A stretch of 64,000 nucleotides of DNA from Cololabis saira. Its lineage: Eukaryota > Chordata > Actinopteri > Beloniformes > Belonidae. This document shows, one piece after another, positions 46,701-61,400 of this stretch. Position 1 is the first letter of the stretch; each line of letters starts with the position of its first letter. A program made the translations under genes and the position numbers. The stretch is from NCBI RefSeq assembly GCF_033807715.1, contig NC_084596.1, positions 33,120,879 through 33,184,878 of the forward strand. Reading direction: 5' to 3'. The notes below the pieces were generated by a model. The model was not told the DNA's origin and searched no databases. It worked only from the letters and a program-made list of their open reading frames with translations.

Positions 46701-49700
46701 TTATTCAAACAAGGCCATTATAAACACAATACTGTTATTAAATACAGACATACATGCAGATGCACCAAAACATTAAATCAAATGCAAAATACAAATAGTT
46801 TGCATAACTGTACATTAACAAGAGGAAGAACTGATGATCACCAGATTCTGTCACCTTGGTGTGCAACAGCATCTCAATGATCCGAGTCCGAGACGTGGCG
46901 AGACCGAGACAAGACCAGGACCACAAAAAAGTGGTTTCGAGACAGAGACCGGTCTCGAGCGCCATAAGTCTAGACCAGGGCTAGGCAACCCTGGTCCTCG
47001 ACTGCCACTGTCCTGCATGTCTTAGATGCTACCCTGCTTCAGCACACCGTGATAAAAGTACCTGTGTCATCAACAGAATTGTGCAGCCCTGGATGACAAG
47101 CTGATGACGATGATTAATTAGAATCAGGTGTGTTAAAGCAGGGAAACATCTAAAACATGCAGGACAGTGGCACTCAAGGACCAGGGTTGCCTACCTCTGG
47201 TCTAGACTATAGTGATAACATTCGTCCTTTCTTGCCGCCACAAAGTAAAGCATACCACCAGTGATTGACAACGACTTTCTCATTTTCCCTCAAGAGCATT
47301 CATCAGAACGGAGGCTTCACACAGGTTTGGTTTGCCATGAAGACCTTCCTCACACTCAGCATCCTCATCATCATGATTTGGTACTGGAGACGCATCACCC
47401 TCATGAGTAGACCTCCTGTTCTTCTGGAAAAGTAAGATTACCGCCTGTTCTCCAGCCATCTATCTCCATTGTCCTTAAAGAGCATGCTAAACTGCAGCAT
47501 TGCCCTCTATATCAGCATCTGACTGTAGACAAGAGGACACCTGTTTAGTCTAGATAAAAGGAAACAATGATTGTGGATAAGAATCACATTTTTTTTAAAG
47601 AGGTTTGAAAACCCAGTCAGGGGTTAAATTAACTTTCCACTATGATTTATAATCATTCTTAAATAAGGTTTACCCACAGTTTTAGCTCAGTCTTGCATTG
47701 ATGGTGCTTCAGTGATGAAGCAAGAAAAAAGTAGGTTAAGTCAGAGTCACAGTGATTACTTAATGTTGTCTGCAAAAGTTACTAACCACCTTTTAATCCA
47801 ATATTTATTTTTACTCTTGTATGTGTAAAAATGCTCTCAGGCAAATTCAGCTTGATGGAAAAACAACAATTACTATTTTCATAGGAGCGTTATTTGTCAA
47901 AAGAAAATTAAGCCAAAAGGGAAAAGTCATGAAATACCCTCCACGGTTCCTAATTTTTGGTCTCTTTACGATCGCAACGGGGTGAAGGGCAAAACGATGA
48001 TCCAAGGTGGCGACACAGGAAAAGCTGGTCACTCATTGATTTCAAACCACAGATAGTTGGATCATCTGTCAACACATGAAAAACAACACAGTCTCAAACT
48101 AGATGTTTTGGGTAGGTGTGATCCAAACAGCACCTGCTGTGTTTCAGCCTCTTCAGGCAGTGAGGGGCCCTTCAGGGGCCTGTTTCAGAAAGGTGCTTCA
48201 ACTAACTCTGAGTCAACAAACTAACCCTGAGTCAACACACTGAATTTCTCCGAGTGTCCCTGAGATCAGCTCAAACATGCTCAGAATCTCTGCATAACCT
48301 GCTTTTTGAAACAGACCCCAGAGCTCCACTTCAGGAATGTTTACACCTACCTAAGATAGGCTGAGTTCAGCGTGTCACCAGATTTATCACCTGTGATTAT
48401 AAGAGACTTTGTGCCCAGGAAGTTGAACAAAAAGGTTTTGCAGGTTAACCAAGCAATCGCTTCAACAAACTAACATTAATCCTTTGTGATGCTCTGAACA
48501 ACCTAAACAAATACTGAACTGATAACAGCTATGCAAATGTGTGAAAAGCTCAGCAGTCTGAATACAAGGTCATGATTTCGTCTTTGCGTTCATTTGAGGT
48601 GCAGTAGAACGTAGAAGTCATTGTTTTGTCTGCTGTGTCCCATCTTCATCAATACCGCTGATGAAGTACATTTTGAATGCAGGTGTATAGATTTAAATGG
48701 GTGAAAACATGATGGCCTGTAGGTCCACCTTTAACAACGACAACCTGATGTGGTAATTTCCCGTATGACTATCAGTTTCTCTGTGGTGTATTGGAATTTG
48801 CTCATTCTTCTCTACAACGGTACTGCAGTTCGTTGAGGTGTTTTGGATGTTTGCTTGTCCGCAGCTCTCAAGGTCCCACCACAAAATTTCATTTGGGTTC
48901 AAGTCTGGACTTTGACTAGGTGTTTCTCAAACTGCCGGGCTTGACAGTTGACAGGTTTACATGAGCCTAGAAAAAAACAGAGCTTCAGCTTAGTCCAATT
49001 GAACTTTAACTAGACTTAACTTTTCATAGTCTAACAGCCAGATAACGCAGTTGAAGCCGAGCTAATCCCCAACTATTAAGGAGGACTGGAATTGGCCCAT
49101 ACACTCTGAACATGCTGCACAATTACTGCCCCAGACTTTTACCTACAAGTGCTGGTAGAAGGTGACACGGAGTGATGAAGAGAAGAACACAAAAACAGAA
49201 GAGAACTGGACTTACAAAATGAGCTGTGTGTCTGACCAACTCATCGTTCCCCCGTGGGTCCAGTTTGTCGTTTCCAGCCAAGCCAAAGATTTATCTGTTG
49301 TTTCGGTTCGTGGTGTAATCTTAGACATCGGCTCCAATAGTGGCAGCATTTCAGTCTTGGTCTTGCTGGATCTCAGTGCTGCATTTGACACGGTCGACCA
49401 AAACATCTTTAGACCGGTTGAAGAACTGGGTGGAACTTACTGGCCCCGCACTTGCCTGGTAGGAGCCCTATTTTTATGTCTTCACATAACTACAAATCGG
49501 AGCTAACAAAAATAAAAATTCTGATGACGGCTAGCCATTGGCTGAGACAAATGTCAATCAATCATATTAAGAATAAATGTAATGCTTGATATAAACTCTC
49601 CTGGCGGGGTACAAAAACATTCACCCCCCTCAGAGTTGTCATGGGTGTGAAATCAAACAATTGAGACCAAAATGGCTTTTTGAACCAGTCTGAAAATGTT

Positions 49701-50956
49701 TATTTCTGCTCTAAAGATGGACATTTCAACATGGGAGTCAATGGAGATCGACTCCCTTTTGTGGCCTCTAGCGGTCAGTCGAGGAACTGCAACGAAACTT
49801 GGTTCCACATGAGACTCAACCTGGAAGTTAGATGGTTGCCGAACGGGTGTATTAGGTAACGGCTCAATAACGGCACCTTTAGTGGTGGGGTGTGACATTC
49901 TTTGGTTGGTAATCAATTCCCTTCACCGCATGAATATTGGGACAAAGAAAAGTGTCCAATTAATCAGCCTTTGTGCTTTAGCTGTAGCTCGACTAAACTG
50001 TACATGCTAAAATGCGGTGATGAGACTCTGTTTGTCCAGACAACATTGTTCCAGAGGTCTTGTTTTTTGTACAGAAGACGCTTAATCCTGGCAGCTCTCC
50101 CCAACAATCTCTACAAGTTCAATTGTCCTTTATCAGCACTGTCATTGACTTTAAAGTGCTCACTCAGGCATGTTGGGTCTCTCTACTGTATTTTTTACTG
50201 AGCATTGCATGAGTAGTTGGGGATGCCTGCCTCTGGGAAGATTTGTAATGGTCTTGAAAGCTTTTCACTGTCGAATGTTGAAATGATTATTGTTTGGCAG
50301 TGGTTTTATAACCCTTCCAGACTGATGTGCAGCAAGAATTGCTTCTCTAAGAGCATTTCTATCTCTCATTTTCCTGCTTGGCATCCTTCTGAACACACAC
50401 CTGAACACTCCAGACCTCTGCTATGAATCTCTATCTTAACATCTGAACAAGGTTTTATCGTTGGATATAAGATAAGAATGATTTTAACATCCCTTAAAAT
50501 GTGTGTGAAAGGCTCAAATAGGTCAGACTTACGATGTGTAGTGGAGGCTGAATTTGTTGTTTTGAGTGTCTCAAGTTTCCGTAGATGTAACTGTTGCATT
50601 TACAGTGTTAGTATCCAAACTAATATAAAACGAGATGCCGTCTAATCTCATGAAAATGTCACTTGTCAGATGTCTCATCATTGCAACATATTTTTCTAGA
50701 AAATTTGACTCAAAATGTCAACCCAAATATCGGTGTTGGTGCCTGCAGTGAGCAGTTTAAAGGCCATGCTGTGAAAAGCTGACCCTGTCCTCAGAATGTA
50801 GTGTTTTGGTGACTTTCTATGATGCAGGAAAGATGGATTAGTAAGAGGCAGCGATCTGCGTCACAGGAAGTGCCCGGCCAAGCGTGAAATGCGTTACAAA
50901 ATCTGCAAGCTAGCACTCAGCAGACACATGCTTTAAAGACAGAAACGCACCAGTGA

Positions 50957-51042
<86 letters not shown>

Positions 51043-53924
51043 CTCTTATTCCCAGATGACCAGGAGGCTCTCAGGAAGTGCGACTTGAACCCTATTTGTG
51101 GACAGGGGATGATTTTTTTTCCTGCTGTAAAAGCCTCACCAGTCTCCGTCAGGCTCGGCCACTGAAGTGTCAGAATGGTAAACTTCAGACCTTCTCAATA
51201 CTTAATGATACAGTCATTAAGGATCAATATTTGTAACCAAATATATACTGTGAAGTGTGAAAGAATGATGCTGACACTGGGGATGGACGATTTGTCACAT
51301 GACATTAATGATGGCTTTGGTTGAATTGACCCGTCCAAGACTCACTGACCGGCGCACACACACACACACAAATTGTATTATGCTAATAATGTTTTGGTGA
51401 AAATAGTTTATTTACAGTAGGACACGTAACACTTTGCTCTTTACATCTTGTCCTACACGTGTTGAGTCAATCCGGTCCCTGTCTCAGCTCTCCAGTCTGT
51501 GCCATGCTGCCCCAGATAAACTCTCTGCACACTACTCATTTTCCTTTCTTTGCTCTCCAGAACTTCTCTGTCCAGTAAGAAATTAAGTGCAACCATTACT
51601 GTATACCCAGTGATTTTTAGATACAAATAAAAAGTCACCTTCATATTTTACTTCAACATCTCTATCAGGGACTCTGCATCTCTGTTCGCGCCTCTCTGAT
51701 ACCTGCCAGTGAAAAATTGCTTGATTTCCTCAGTTTTTGTTGTTTATATTTGAAGGGATTGGATTTTTATGATGAGATCCGGGTGATAATGAGGAAGGAT
51801 GTACGAGTTATTTAGAAAAGGAACAGTTGAGTCCTTTTTGGAGAGGAGATATCTCACCAGTGCTGAGAGATCTAATGAACCTGCTTCATTTAAGATCTAA
51901 ACAAGACTGCTTGGGGAGAGAGGAGCGTTGGTGCTGTCCGTTCGGTTGGAAATGTCCCGAATAAAGGAAATCTAGTCCCGACACCCATCTGGTTACACAA
52001 CACATCTCACGTGCCAACTCACTGATTCCTTGTCTGTGTGTTATGTGCAATAAGAACAAATGCTACATGTATAATATGTGAAATGCATAATCTAATCATG
52101 TGCATTGGAGGGGAATCTAAAATTCCTACCGCCAATTTTTAAATGCAGGTACTGGGATCGTTTAAAGCAGGTGTAAACCAGTTAGTTGCCCCTCAGCTCT
52201 TAAAACTTCAACAGATGAATGGAGAGAAAAATAGATCATTAGTTTTAAATATTTGTATCCTTTTCAGTCTCATTTATCCTCATATGTCTAAGTGATAAGT
52301 TTGATTATTCATCACGTCCTTCCCCAGGGTAATCTTGGCTCTGGGCATCTCCATGACGTTCATCAACATCCCGGTGGAGTGGTTCTCCATCGGCTTCGAC
52401 TGGACCTGGATGCTGCTCTTCGGAGACATCAGACAGGGCATCTTCTACTCCATGCTGCTCTCATTCTGGATCATCTTCTGTGGCGAACATCTCATGGTAC
52501 GGTGTATGAAGCTTAAATTCAAAGTTAATCAAAATAGAATTTGATACATTTTCTTTTTCAAATTTTTTTTTTTTTTGCTTTAATGCATATAATTGAAACA
52601 AGTCCCAAGCCTGCCACCTGGGGTTTATCCAGCGTTGGATACCTAGGTAGCTGTTATTCGCTGTGCGCATAAACTTGATCCAGGTGCCGGTTCTGGGCTG
52701 GTGCTTGAACCAGTTGAGAGCTGGTTGTTTTAAGGAAATGGTTTGATGCTCACATGACTGAACTCTGCATTTCTGTAGTGGTCCAAGGTTCACTTTCTAA
52801 GCTAATGTTTTAATGTTGCCAGTCTGGGTTTGTAAAGGTTGTTTTAAACAACCTTTGGCACTTGTGAAAACTGTTTTTCTGTATGAGCCGGTGTCTATGA
52901 ACATGCCTTTTATCAGGATTTATACCTGTGCCTTTGAATGGGTTCCACAGGCCATTGGGGGATTGAAACATCGTCGTTCCGGTGCTTTTGCAAATTACAG
53001 TGACGCAGTTTAGTTTTTTCATTAATAATAGTGATCAAAATGTTTCACTCAGACTGGATGATATGCAGTTAAACCCTCTATCTACCTTTTTTCTTTTTTG
53101 TGCAAGGATGTGATCTACCCCAGGAACCTCTGCTGCCTGATTTTTTTTATTTTATTTATTTTTTTATTTATTTATTTTTTTTAAGTTTCCTTTTCTTTTT
53201 GGTTCTTTCTTCTCTATCAGCCTGTCACAGACTGACTTTATCAATGACTGTTGCCTCTTTTTGATGGGTCGCTCTAATCCCACTCCTCACCCCTGACCTA
53301 ACCGGTTCCTGCGTCTCGCCAACCAAAGTTTTGTTATGAGAGAAAGCAGCTCTTTCCTAGTGACTGTAGCTGTAGCTGGTGTCGATGTAGGCACTCACTC
53401 TGGAACCGCTTTTGTTGGAAAATCCCTACAAGTGTAATTTGTGTGTCGGTCTGTGTCTCTGTATTTACACATGTACAACCCAAATACCATAAAAGTTGGG
53501 TTTGTCTGTACGTCTTATTCTTCTTTACTTACCGTGCTTAACTTTACTATGTTGAACTTTTATAGCCAACTAAACAGCAGTGAATATTCTTACTTTCATT
53601 CAGGTTTGCTCTGTTTCGCCTCCAGCCAGTCGCCTTACGTCATTATGACGTAGGCCCTGAAACGGTCTACGGTCTGACCTATTATACACCAGCACGGTTA
53701 AAATAACACTTGGGGGGATCTGACGCAGCTTGGAGAATAACAGCTTCCATCCCTTCCAGTTACAGGTCGGCGCATCGTCAAGGAGACACTTACAGGAATG
53801 TGCCATCGATGGTACCACCACATTGTAAACCTGTCGTATCTCTTGTAGACGGTTCCCTGTCGTCAGACCCACAAATTGGTCACAAATGAACAATAATATT
53901 AATAATTATAATAATTAATAATAA

Positions 53925-53994
<70 letters not shown>

Positions 53995-56900
53995 TATTAG
54001 GCATGACATTGGCAAGATTAAAAAAAAAAAAAAAAGCCATTTGCCCACTTGGGTAATTGATGGCCCATTTTTACATAAATGTTACAGAAATTCATTGTGT
54101 CATTGTTAGGGCTGGAGATTCAAATGTCAAGATTTGATTCCGATTCTTAAGATTCAGAATCGATTATCAAGATTCGAACCGATTCCGATATTGATTTGGG
54201 TTAGTGTTATTAAAACAGTTTTTTGAGCTGTTGCATGAATTATATGACTGTAGTTATGCAACATATTAATACAAGTATTGAGATTCAACAGCAAGTATTG
54301 CAACTAATGATGCTGTAAGGACCAATCAGCTCCCAGAATGCTGATAGAACTGCTTTCAGAAACATCGTGGGGCAAAATTACCAAACAGATCCAGGGAGGA
54401 AACAGAGACGGATGAAATCGGTTTTATTTTTTCCCACATTCCGTTTATTTGTTCCATTTTCGCTCTATTTTGGTTTTTAATTTTTGAGCATTTGGTTTTT
54501 AGCATTTTTTGCAAATGTAACCCCAAGACAGTATATAAAGTAATGAAATAGACAATTTATGCAATTATAACATAACACTTTAATGTTTTCATACCTTTAA
54601 ACATATTTAAAGGCAAAAACATGGCACCAGTTATTCTCGTGTCCAACAAAACATTCCTTTTTTGGGGATAAACAAAAACATAACCAAAAGTTGTAATGTA
54701 ATGATGAAAAAAAAAAATGCATAAATAAATAAAAGAACACCCCCCCCCCGCAAAAAAAAAAAAAAATCGATCTTTAGACATATGAATCGATTTTTAGGAA
54801 TTAATATGAGAGTCGATTTTAGAATTGGGAAATCGATTTTTTTCAACACAGGCCTAGTCATTGGCCCTTTGTCTCTCTCTACATATTTATATCTGTTTGT
54901 GTATTTCTTAGCTGAAATGACAGTCTCAACTCCTGCTGTGCAGCACCGGGACTGACGCAGTCCCGGTATATCTCCCATGCTGCACAGCCATGTGTCGGGG
55001 GTAAAAGGAACACCAAATGCAGGAACAGGAAAGAGAGGACAAGGAAACCACTGGAGGTGATGAGCTGGAAGCTTGTCACATTATTATTAGAAACCAAAAA
55101 AGCATTTTGCCAGCTAAAGAAGCCATCTTTGTGTTGTGTCGTCTCCTGGGCCGCTCGCTGTGTAGCAGGTTCAACATACCCAGGATATCTCTCTCAACTG
55201 AAAGTAGAAGTAGTAGGAAAAGAAAAAAATTAAAGATACACGCCCCTAAACAGCTTCAGCTATCAAATCTATATGTCGTCCTTAGCTGTGAGTGTCTCGT
55301 GTATAAGAAACAGTTTCAACTAAACCACTAACAGACATGGATCCTATTATGATATTTTGTATAAGAAAATCCCCAAATATAACGTGTATGAACAGAGACG
55401 AGCTTTCAGATGTGTGTTATCTGCAGACAGGCTTCAACTTGATCTCTGGCATCTCTGTTCGTCCGACTGCAGGCTCCCTTCCAACTCTGAGCTCATCTAC
55501 AGCTATTTAGATCCAAAATGTATTTCCAGACTTGGCAGAGCCATTGTTAGATGCTTTCATGGCTCTGAGCTTTTCTTTTCTTTTTTTGCGGGGGGGGGGG
55601 GGGGTTAACATTGTGTCGGATAAAACAAGAAATGAAGTGTCTTCCTTGTCTCCTTCCTCAAACTCAATTGGGAAAAACCAAAAATATGTTAAGATCATGT
55701 TGCCTTGAAGCCAAAATTGCAATCATAACTGATACAATTATCTTATGCTGTGTAGCAATGTCGGTCCCTTTTATGTAGGTGTTTGTCTTCCAGGAAGCAG
55801 AGGAGGTGAGGTAACAGGCACATATTGAAATAAGACTCATAATGCCGTCTGGCTGGGGGAGCTGGGGTTCCTGTAAGAACCTCACTGGAATGTATCTCCA
55901 GCTCATCCAGGCCTACCGCCGCCACAGACTACCCCCCCGATGTCTGCTTTATTTCATCTAACTTCCTATGTCGTTTTTTTTTCTCTCAGATGGCCATTTA
56001 AAGTTTTTTATTTTTTATTTTCTAAGTTTATTATTTGTTATTTACAATGTGGGATTGACACACCACGCCCCTTTTTTTTAGATTTTTTTTTTTGTATTGT
56101 TTTATGTTTTATTTTCTGAGAGAAAGTCATTGCATTTTATTTATTTAATTTGTTAAATACCTGTTCAGGGATAAAAGCATAAAAGTACACTTGTGGTGGT
56201 GGTTAATTTGAACAGAATCAATAAGTTTAAGATATTATCCAAGGTGTGGTGTACAAACATTTGGACAACAAACTCAGGTCCTGTTTCATTGTATTTAACA
56301 CTCAGATCAAATCAGTCGATCGTGTTAGTCTCTGGGCATTTTAACACGATGCTGACAGAGTAATAATAATAATGTAGTAATAGTAATAATCTTTATTTAA
56401 AGATTAGTTTTCATACATAAAAATGTAGCACAAATTGCTTTACATATTTAAAAATAAATAAAAAAAAAAAAAACATCAACAACGCTCATGCCCACGTACA
56501 TGCACATATAACAAACACTGTAGTAATGTGTAAATGGTGTAGAAGCTGCAGCTGAGCAATAACGGCCGTTTAAATCGGACAGTTAGTCGGACTTTTACTT
56601 TGAAAGCTGAACAGAAGACGGCGCTTGACTCATTCCTCTGCAAGCTAGATGTCCATCCATTTTCTATATAAGCTTCATCGTGTGCAGGGTCCCGGGGGTC
56701 TGCTGGAGCCTATCCCAGCTCATTACAGGCGAGAAGCGGTGGTGCATGGTAGATGTAGTTGCTGTTTTACTGACAAAAGTTCAAGTTGAATTTCCTCTTC
56801 TACACAACTCCCTCTCCTGTGGACTCGTTTCTGTTGCTCTGAAAATGTCCCCAGACAAACATTATCCCTGAACAAGTATTTCATTTGCCAGTGAGTCCAG

Positions 56901-58407
56901 ACTCTTTACCAAGCAAAGAGCTAACCTTCTTGACCGGTCGGACTAGGTCTTCACCTAGTGTTGCTATCAGTCTTTGTACCGCCCCAGCAGACCCTGGTAA
57001 CCACTGACTGATAAAACGTATGCAGCATTTCGCTGCATACGTCGAAGGACCTGAGCCTCCTGAGGAAGAAGAGCTGACTCTTTCGGTACCGGATATCTGT
57101 GTTTGTAGACCCGTCCAGTTTGTTGTCAAGGCTTGAACCCCTTCAGTAACCTCCCTTCTTGACTGCTCCAGTCTAGGTTGTCAGGTATCTCATGATGGTA
57201 GTGCTGCCCTCTTATTCACTGATACAATGCCAGCTGCCAGGCTTCATTAGGATGCCAACTTTGAGAAAACGTCCTAACTTTTCTGCAAATGTGATTTATT
57301 TATCTATTTTTTTAGTCTGTCAAACAGTTGTGTGAGTGTTTTATTTTTAAAAATTAGATTTACAGAGTCAGATTTTGTGCAGCAGGGGCTGTTTCCCTAT
57401 CTTACTCGCTGCCATGTTGGTCCAGGAGACAGAATTCTTTGCAGCTCTGTTTGTGGACGGAGGATGGCTGAGGGTGTCTGGGAGCTGTGAGCCCACCATC
57501 AAAACCTTTCCACAAGTTCAGCCTCGTCCCACACATGCAGTGCAGGTCATTTTTATCTGAACTCTGTCACTCGGCCTGTTATGGGGCAGTCGTGGAGGTG
57601 TGTGTGTGTGTTCTCCCTCTCATCTCACATGGAACGTGATTGGCACCATTAGCTTGAAGACCCCCTTGATGAGCTCCATGTCTGCCTGAGACAGGATTAC
57701 TGTCTTTATCCAGCCTTTGCACAGCAGGCTTCCTCTGGCTCTGCTCTTCTCATCTATCTAGATTAATTTAAATTACTTACAGGTTTCTTTCAAAGCAGCA
57801 TGCTCAGTGAAGTGATGTTGCATCTCTGCTTTTCAGTTTCAATGATCTGATCAATAATGACGGTTCACACTCTGAGCTGCTGTGGTAGCTTCATCGTAGG
57901 CTCGTTTGCCGCACCTGACTCTTCATCACCCAGTTTTTCTGTTAATGAATGTACCACCAATGTTTTACTTTGGATACCACTTATGTTTATGTCATGGAGT
58001 CTTTAAGAAACATTTTATTGCATAATTAAATGAAATCATCAGTGAAGGTTTGTATCTACAGTGGCAGATTTGAAAAGGTCATGAAAGTTTTTCTATAGTA
58101 TTTTTCTTCCAGGACTTTCAGGTTTGTGTGTTTTTGTACCAACTACCCATTTATCATATTGCTGTGTGTCACTGTTTACATGTTTGATTTCACTTGAGCC
58201 CTTTTTGAAATCATGTATATGAATGTCCGCTGTTCAAATAACACACACTTTCAACTCAAACTTTATTTATAGAGCACATATTAACAGCCGAGGTTGACCA
58301 AAGGGCCGTACTATGGAGGTAGATTTGTTTCTTAATTATTCAATCAAAAAATATTTTCTTTTTTAACTTCAATCAAAAAAATTTATTTCAATCAAAGAAA
58401 AAAAGTG

Positions 58408-58466
<59 letters not shown>

Positions 58467-61400
58467 AGACTCAAAAAAATGCATTTTAACACTATTTTCT
58501 TTGATCTGAAATTTTTTCTTTGATAAAAGTGAAGTTTTTTTGTTTGAAGCAACTTTTTTGATTTAAGTAGTGTTCTTTTGTGTTTGGGCCATATCATGGG
58601 TAGGACATTTATACATTATATTTTCAATAAAAAAAAGATCAATTCAATAAAACAAAACTTCTTCAATCAAAGAAAAAGTGTTTGAATGCAAAAAAATATT
58701 TGAGACCCCCAAAAATTGCATTTGAACACTTATTTTTATATTTGAAGTGTGTGGTGTGTTCCCCATTGGTCAGACAATAGAGTCAGACATGTTTGAGTGA
58801 AGAAAGTGTTCAAATGCATTTTTTTGAGTCTCAAATATTTTTTTGCATTCAAACACTTTTTTTCTTTGATTGAAATCTTTTTTTTCTGATAGAAGTGAAA
58901 TCTTTTTTTATTGAAAATATATTTTTTGATTGAATAATTAAGAAACAAATCTACCTCCATACTGTACATGTTAAAAACAGCAGAATGATAACAGTGACCC
59001 ATATAAAGGCATAAATGATAAAATAGTACAAAAATTCAAGAATGAAATGAAATTAAAAATAAGAGTAAAAAATGTTTTGAATTTTGCCAAAATCCACTAA
59101 AACTAATCATTCATTTTATTAATATGTCTAGGTTTGATTTTAAAGTATGTCTTTTGTGTGCTGCTCTCAGGATCAGACGGAGAGGAACCGTTTTTCTGTC
59201 TACTGGAAGCAGGTTGGACCCATTGTGTTTGGATCGTTCTGCCTCTTCATCTTTGACATGTGTGAGAGGTAAGACGGGCTTTTTGTGGTTTTCTTTTCTT
59301 TCACCTTGATTTTTTTTTTTCTCAAAAGGTAAATAATTAAATGTAATTTTTCAGTGAACATTGTGAAATGTGTTTCTTTTTTTTTAGCTTTTATGAATAA
59401 TTTTCAGCTGTATTTTTTTATTTACTTTTTGTTTAAAATTAGTTAAACTAATGTTTACTTAACATTAATTTTGTCTCACAGCCTTTTTTTGATTTTCTTT
59501 TGTTCTCAGAGGAGTTCAGCTAACTAATCCCTTCTACAGCATCTGGGCCTCTGATGTTGGAACGGAGCTGGCTGTATCCTTTTTCAAACTACATTTTGAT
59601 TTAAATACATTTTAAATTCGAAACACATTTTTCATGTTCTGGGTCTCTGGAAAGTGCCTAGGGACAACTTATTCTGTTGTAATAGATGCTACATAAATAA
59701 CATTGAATTGGAATAAAAAAATGTATATGGTCTCACTAAAGCAGTCTGCTTTATATGTTGAATACTAGGTCATAGGTAATATGTTGAACATGCAGGTGGA
59801 TGTGTAATGCTCTGAAAAGTAAAAACCTCTTTATCCACTGGCACTAGGCCAACTAGAGACTTTAATTACAGCCAACCAAAATTGACTGTTTGGTTTGACT
59901 TCATGGTTCTGGGTCTGATTTAGCTTTTGAGCCTTTTATTATATTAATTTTATCTTGATAATTATATAATGATGTTGCTGGTATAATTCTTGTAGGCTGT
60001 ACTGACTGCAGGGTTCATGTGTACATTGTAGTGTACCTCTGACATCAATCCTGATGAACTGCAGATCAACTAAACCTCCTTGTTTCAGCTCTGGAATCAC
60101 CTGAAAACTTCCCTGGCTGCAGGTCGAGCTGAAACGTTGCGGTCTAGGAACTACTATGTTAAACTGGCGCTAAATTAACTATTAACTAATTATTATTATT
60201 ATTGTTATAAATTAACTACATGCTCTGACACTGCAGGTGGCCCAAAAAAAGATTTTCAGTGAAACTGCTTTACCAACCATACATGACTTATTTATTTTTT
60301 GGCATCAACCTGAACTAGGAGCTAATCTCTAGGCTAATGTGATGAGAAATAATTCAGTGGTGCCATATGTGAAAGCATCACTCGGCGTCTCAGTATGGTG
60401 TGATTGTGAGTCGGCCTGTTTCTTTATTAGCTCTCCGACTGACTTGTTCTGCTTTTTCCCATTTAAATTGTTGGAGCTATTTATCACTTTTGCATTATTT
60501 AGTAATTTATTATTTATTTATATTTAGTTTTTGTGGATTAGCTTTGGGAACACACCTTTTTAGTTTTGTTTATGATATTTAGTATTGATTAAGTTTATTT
60601 TGGTACTTAAGCATGCTTTTTATTTTGAAGGTACTGGGTAGCTAGAGGGCACCGGGTGAGTTTACATATATGGGTTGGCAGACACGGGTGAGGCAGGCAC
60701 CTGGGAGGGCAGATGTTTTTTTTTTTTACCAGGGCAAGAGAGGCGACAAAGGGCCATTGTTCGTTGTTTGTTTGTTTGCCAGTGGAATAAACCTCAAGAA
60801 ACTTCATTTTCTGCCTGCACAATGGACTCTGTTTATCCTGCGTAAATTTACTCCTGTGTCTCAGTGGCCGTTTGATTTGATTCAGTTCATTATAGTTTGA
60901 TACTTTTGAGTTTTTAATAATTCACCTTGAGAACAAATAGCCACTACTATATTTATTTATTTATTTATTTATTTTATCCTGAATCTTCCTGCTTTCGATA
61001 ACGTTGGGCACAACGATTTACGATGTCTAACACAAGTCTCACTGGTTCTGTCTACGGCACCAAAATTTATGACTTTGCAAATTAGGTGTATAACTTCACA
61101 AAGCACTAAAACATGATGTTTTCATTGCAGGAAAGCATAGGTTGGAACACTTGCATATTAGATGGGTACCTTTATGACTACATGGGCTCGTTACCTCCTT
61201 GACACTCGACACTCAGATGGCGTTCATAATTGTGGCAGGGATCTGCGCCTGTCTTTATTTCCTCTTCCTCTGCTTCATGGTTTTTCAAGTCTTTCGCAAC
61301 ATCAGTGGTAAGAGGTCGTCACTGCCTGCCATGTCGAAGGCCAGACGTCTACACTACGAGGTGTGTATGCAGATCATTTAGCACTCATGTATTTAGAGGT

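Larger units (their letters stand above)
46028..47294 (+). other. wls intron 4
   Basis: Mostly two mobile elements back to back (46050-46967 and 46976-47199). Confidence 0.8.
47432..52327 (+). other. wls intron 5
   Basis: It contains a small MITE (48175-48319), an L2 reverse transcriptase remnant (49340-49440), a common interspersed repeat (49590-49810) and a long (CA)n tract. The rest shows nothing recognised. Confidence 0.8.
52497..59170 (+). other. wls intron 6
   Basis: It holds (TA)n tracts, a hAT-type MITE (54107-54856), a short common fish repeat (56650-56750) and a TA-flanked inverted-repeat element (58314-58959). The stretch 54860-56640 includes a run of about 16 G (near 55588) and no recognised gene. 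56750-58300 shows nothing assigned. Confidence 0.8.

Noticed and set aside
50960..51041. CRISPR-like or other array
   Set aside because: The regular spacing is only a (CA)n microsatellite; no CRISPR, operon or prokaryotic signal exists in the window.
56881..57129. 82-codon minus-strand frame with a short hairpin (57016-57042)
   Set aside because: The composition is somewhat coding-like but I recognise no family, start signal or splice context; the 11-bp hairpin is not enough to call an element.
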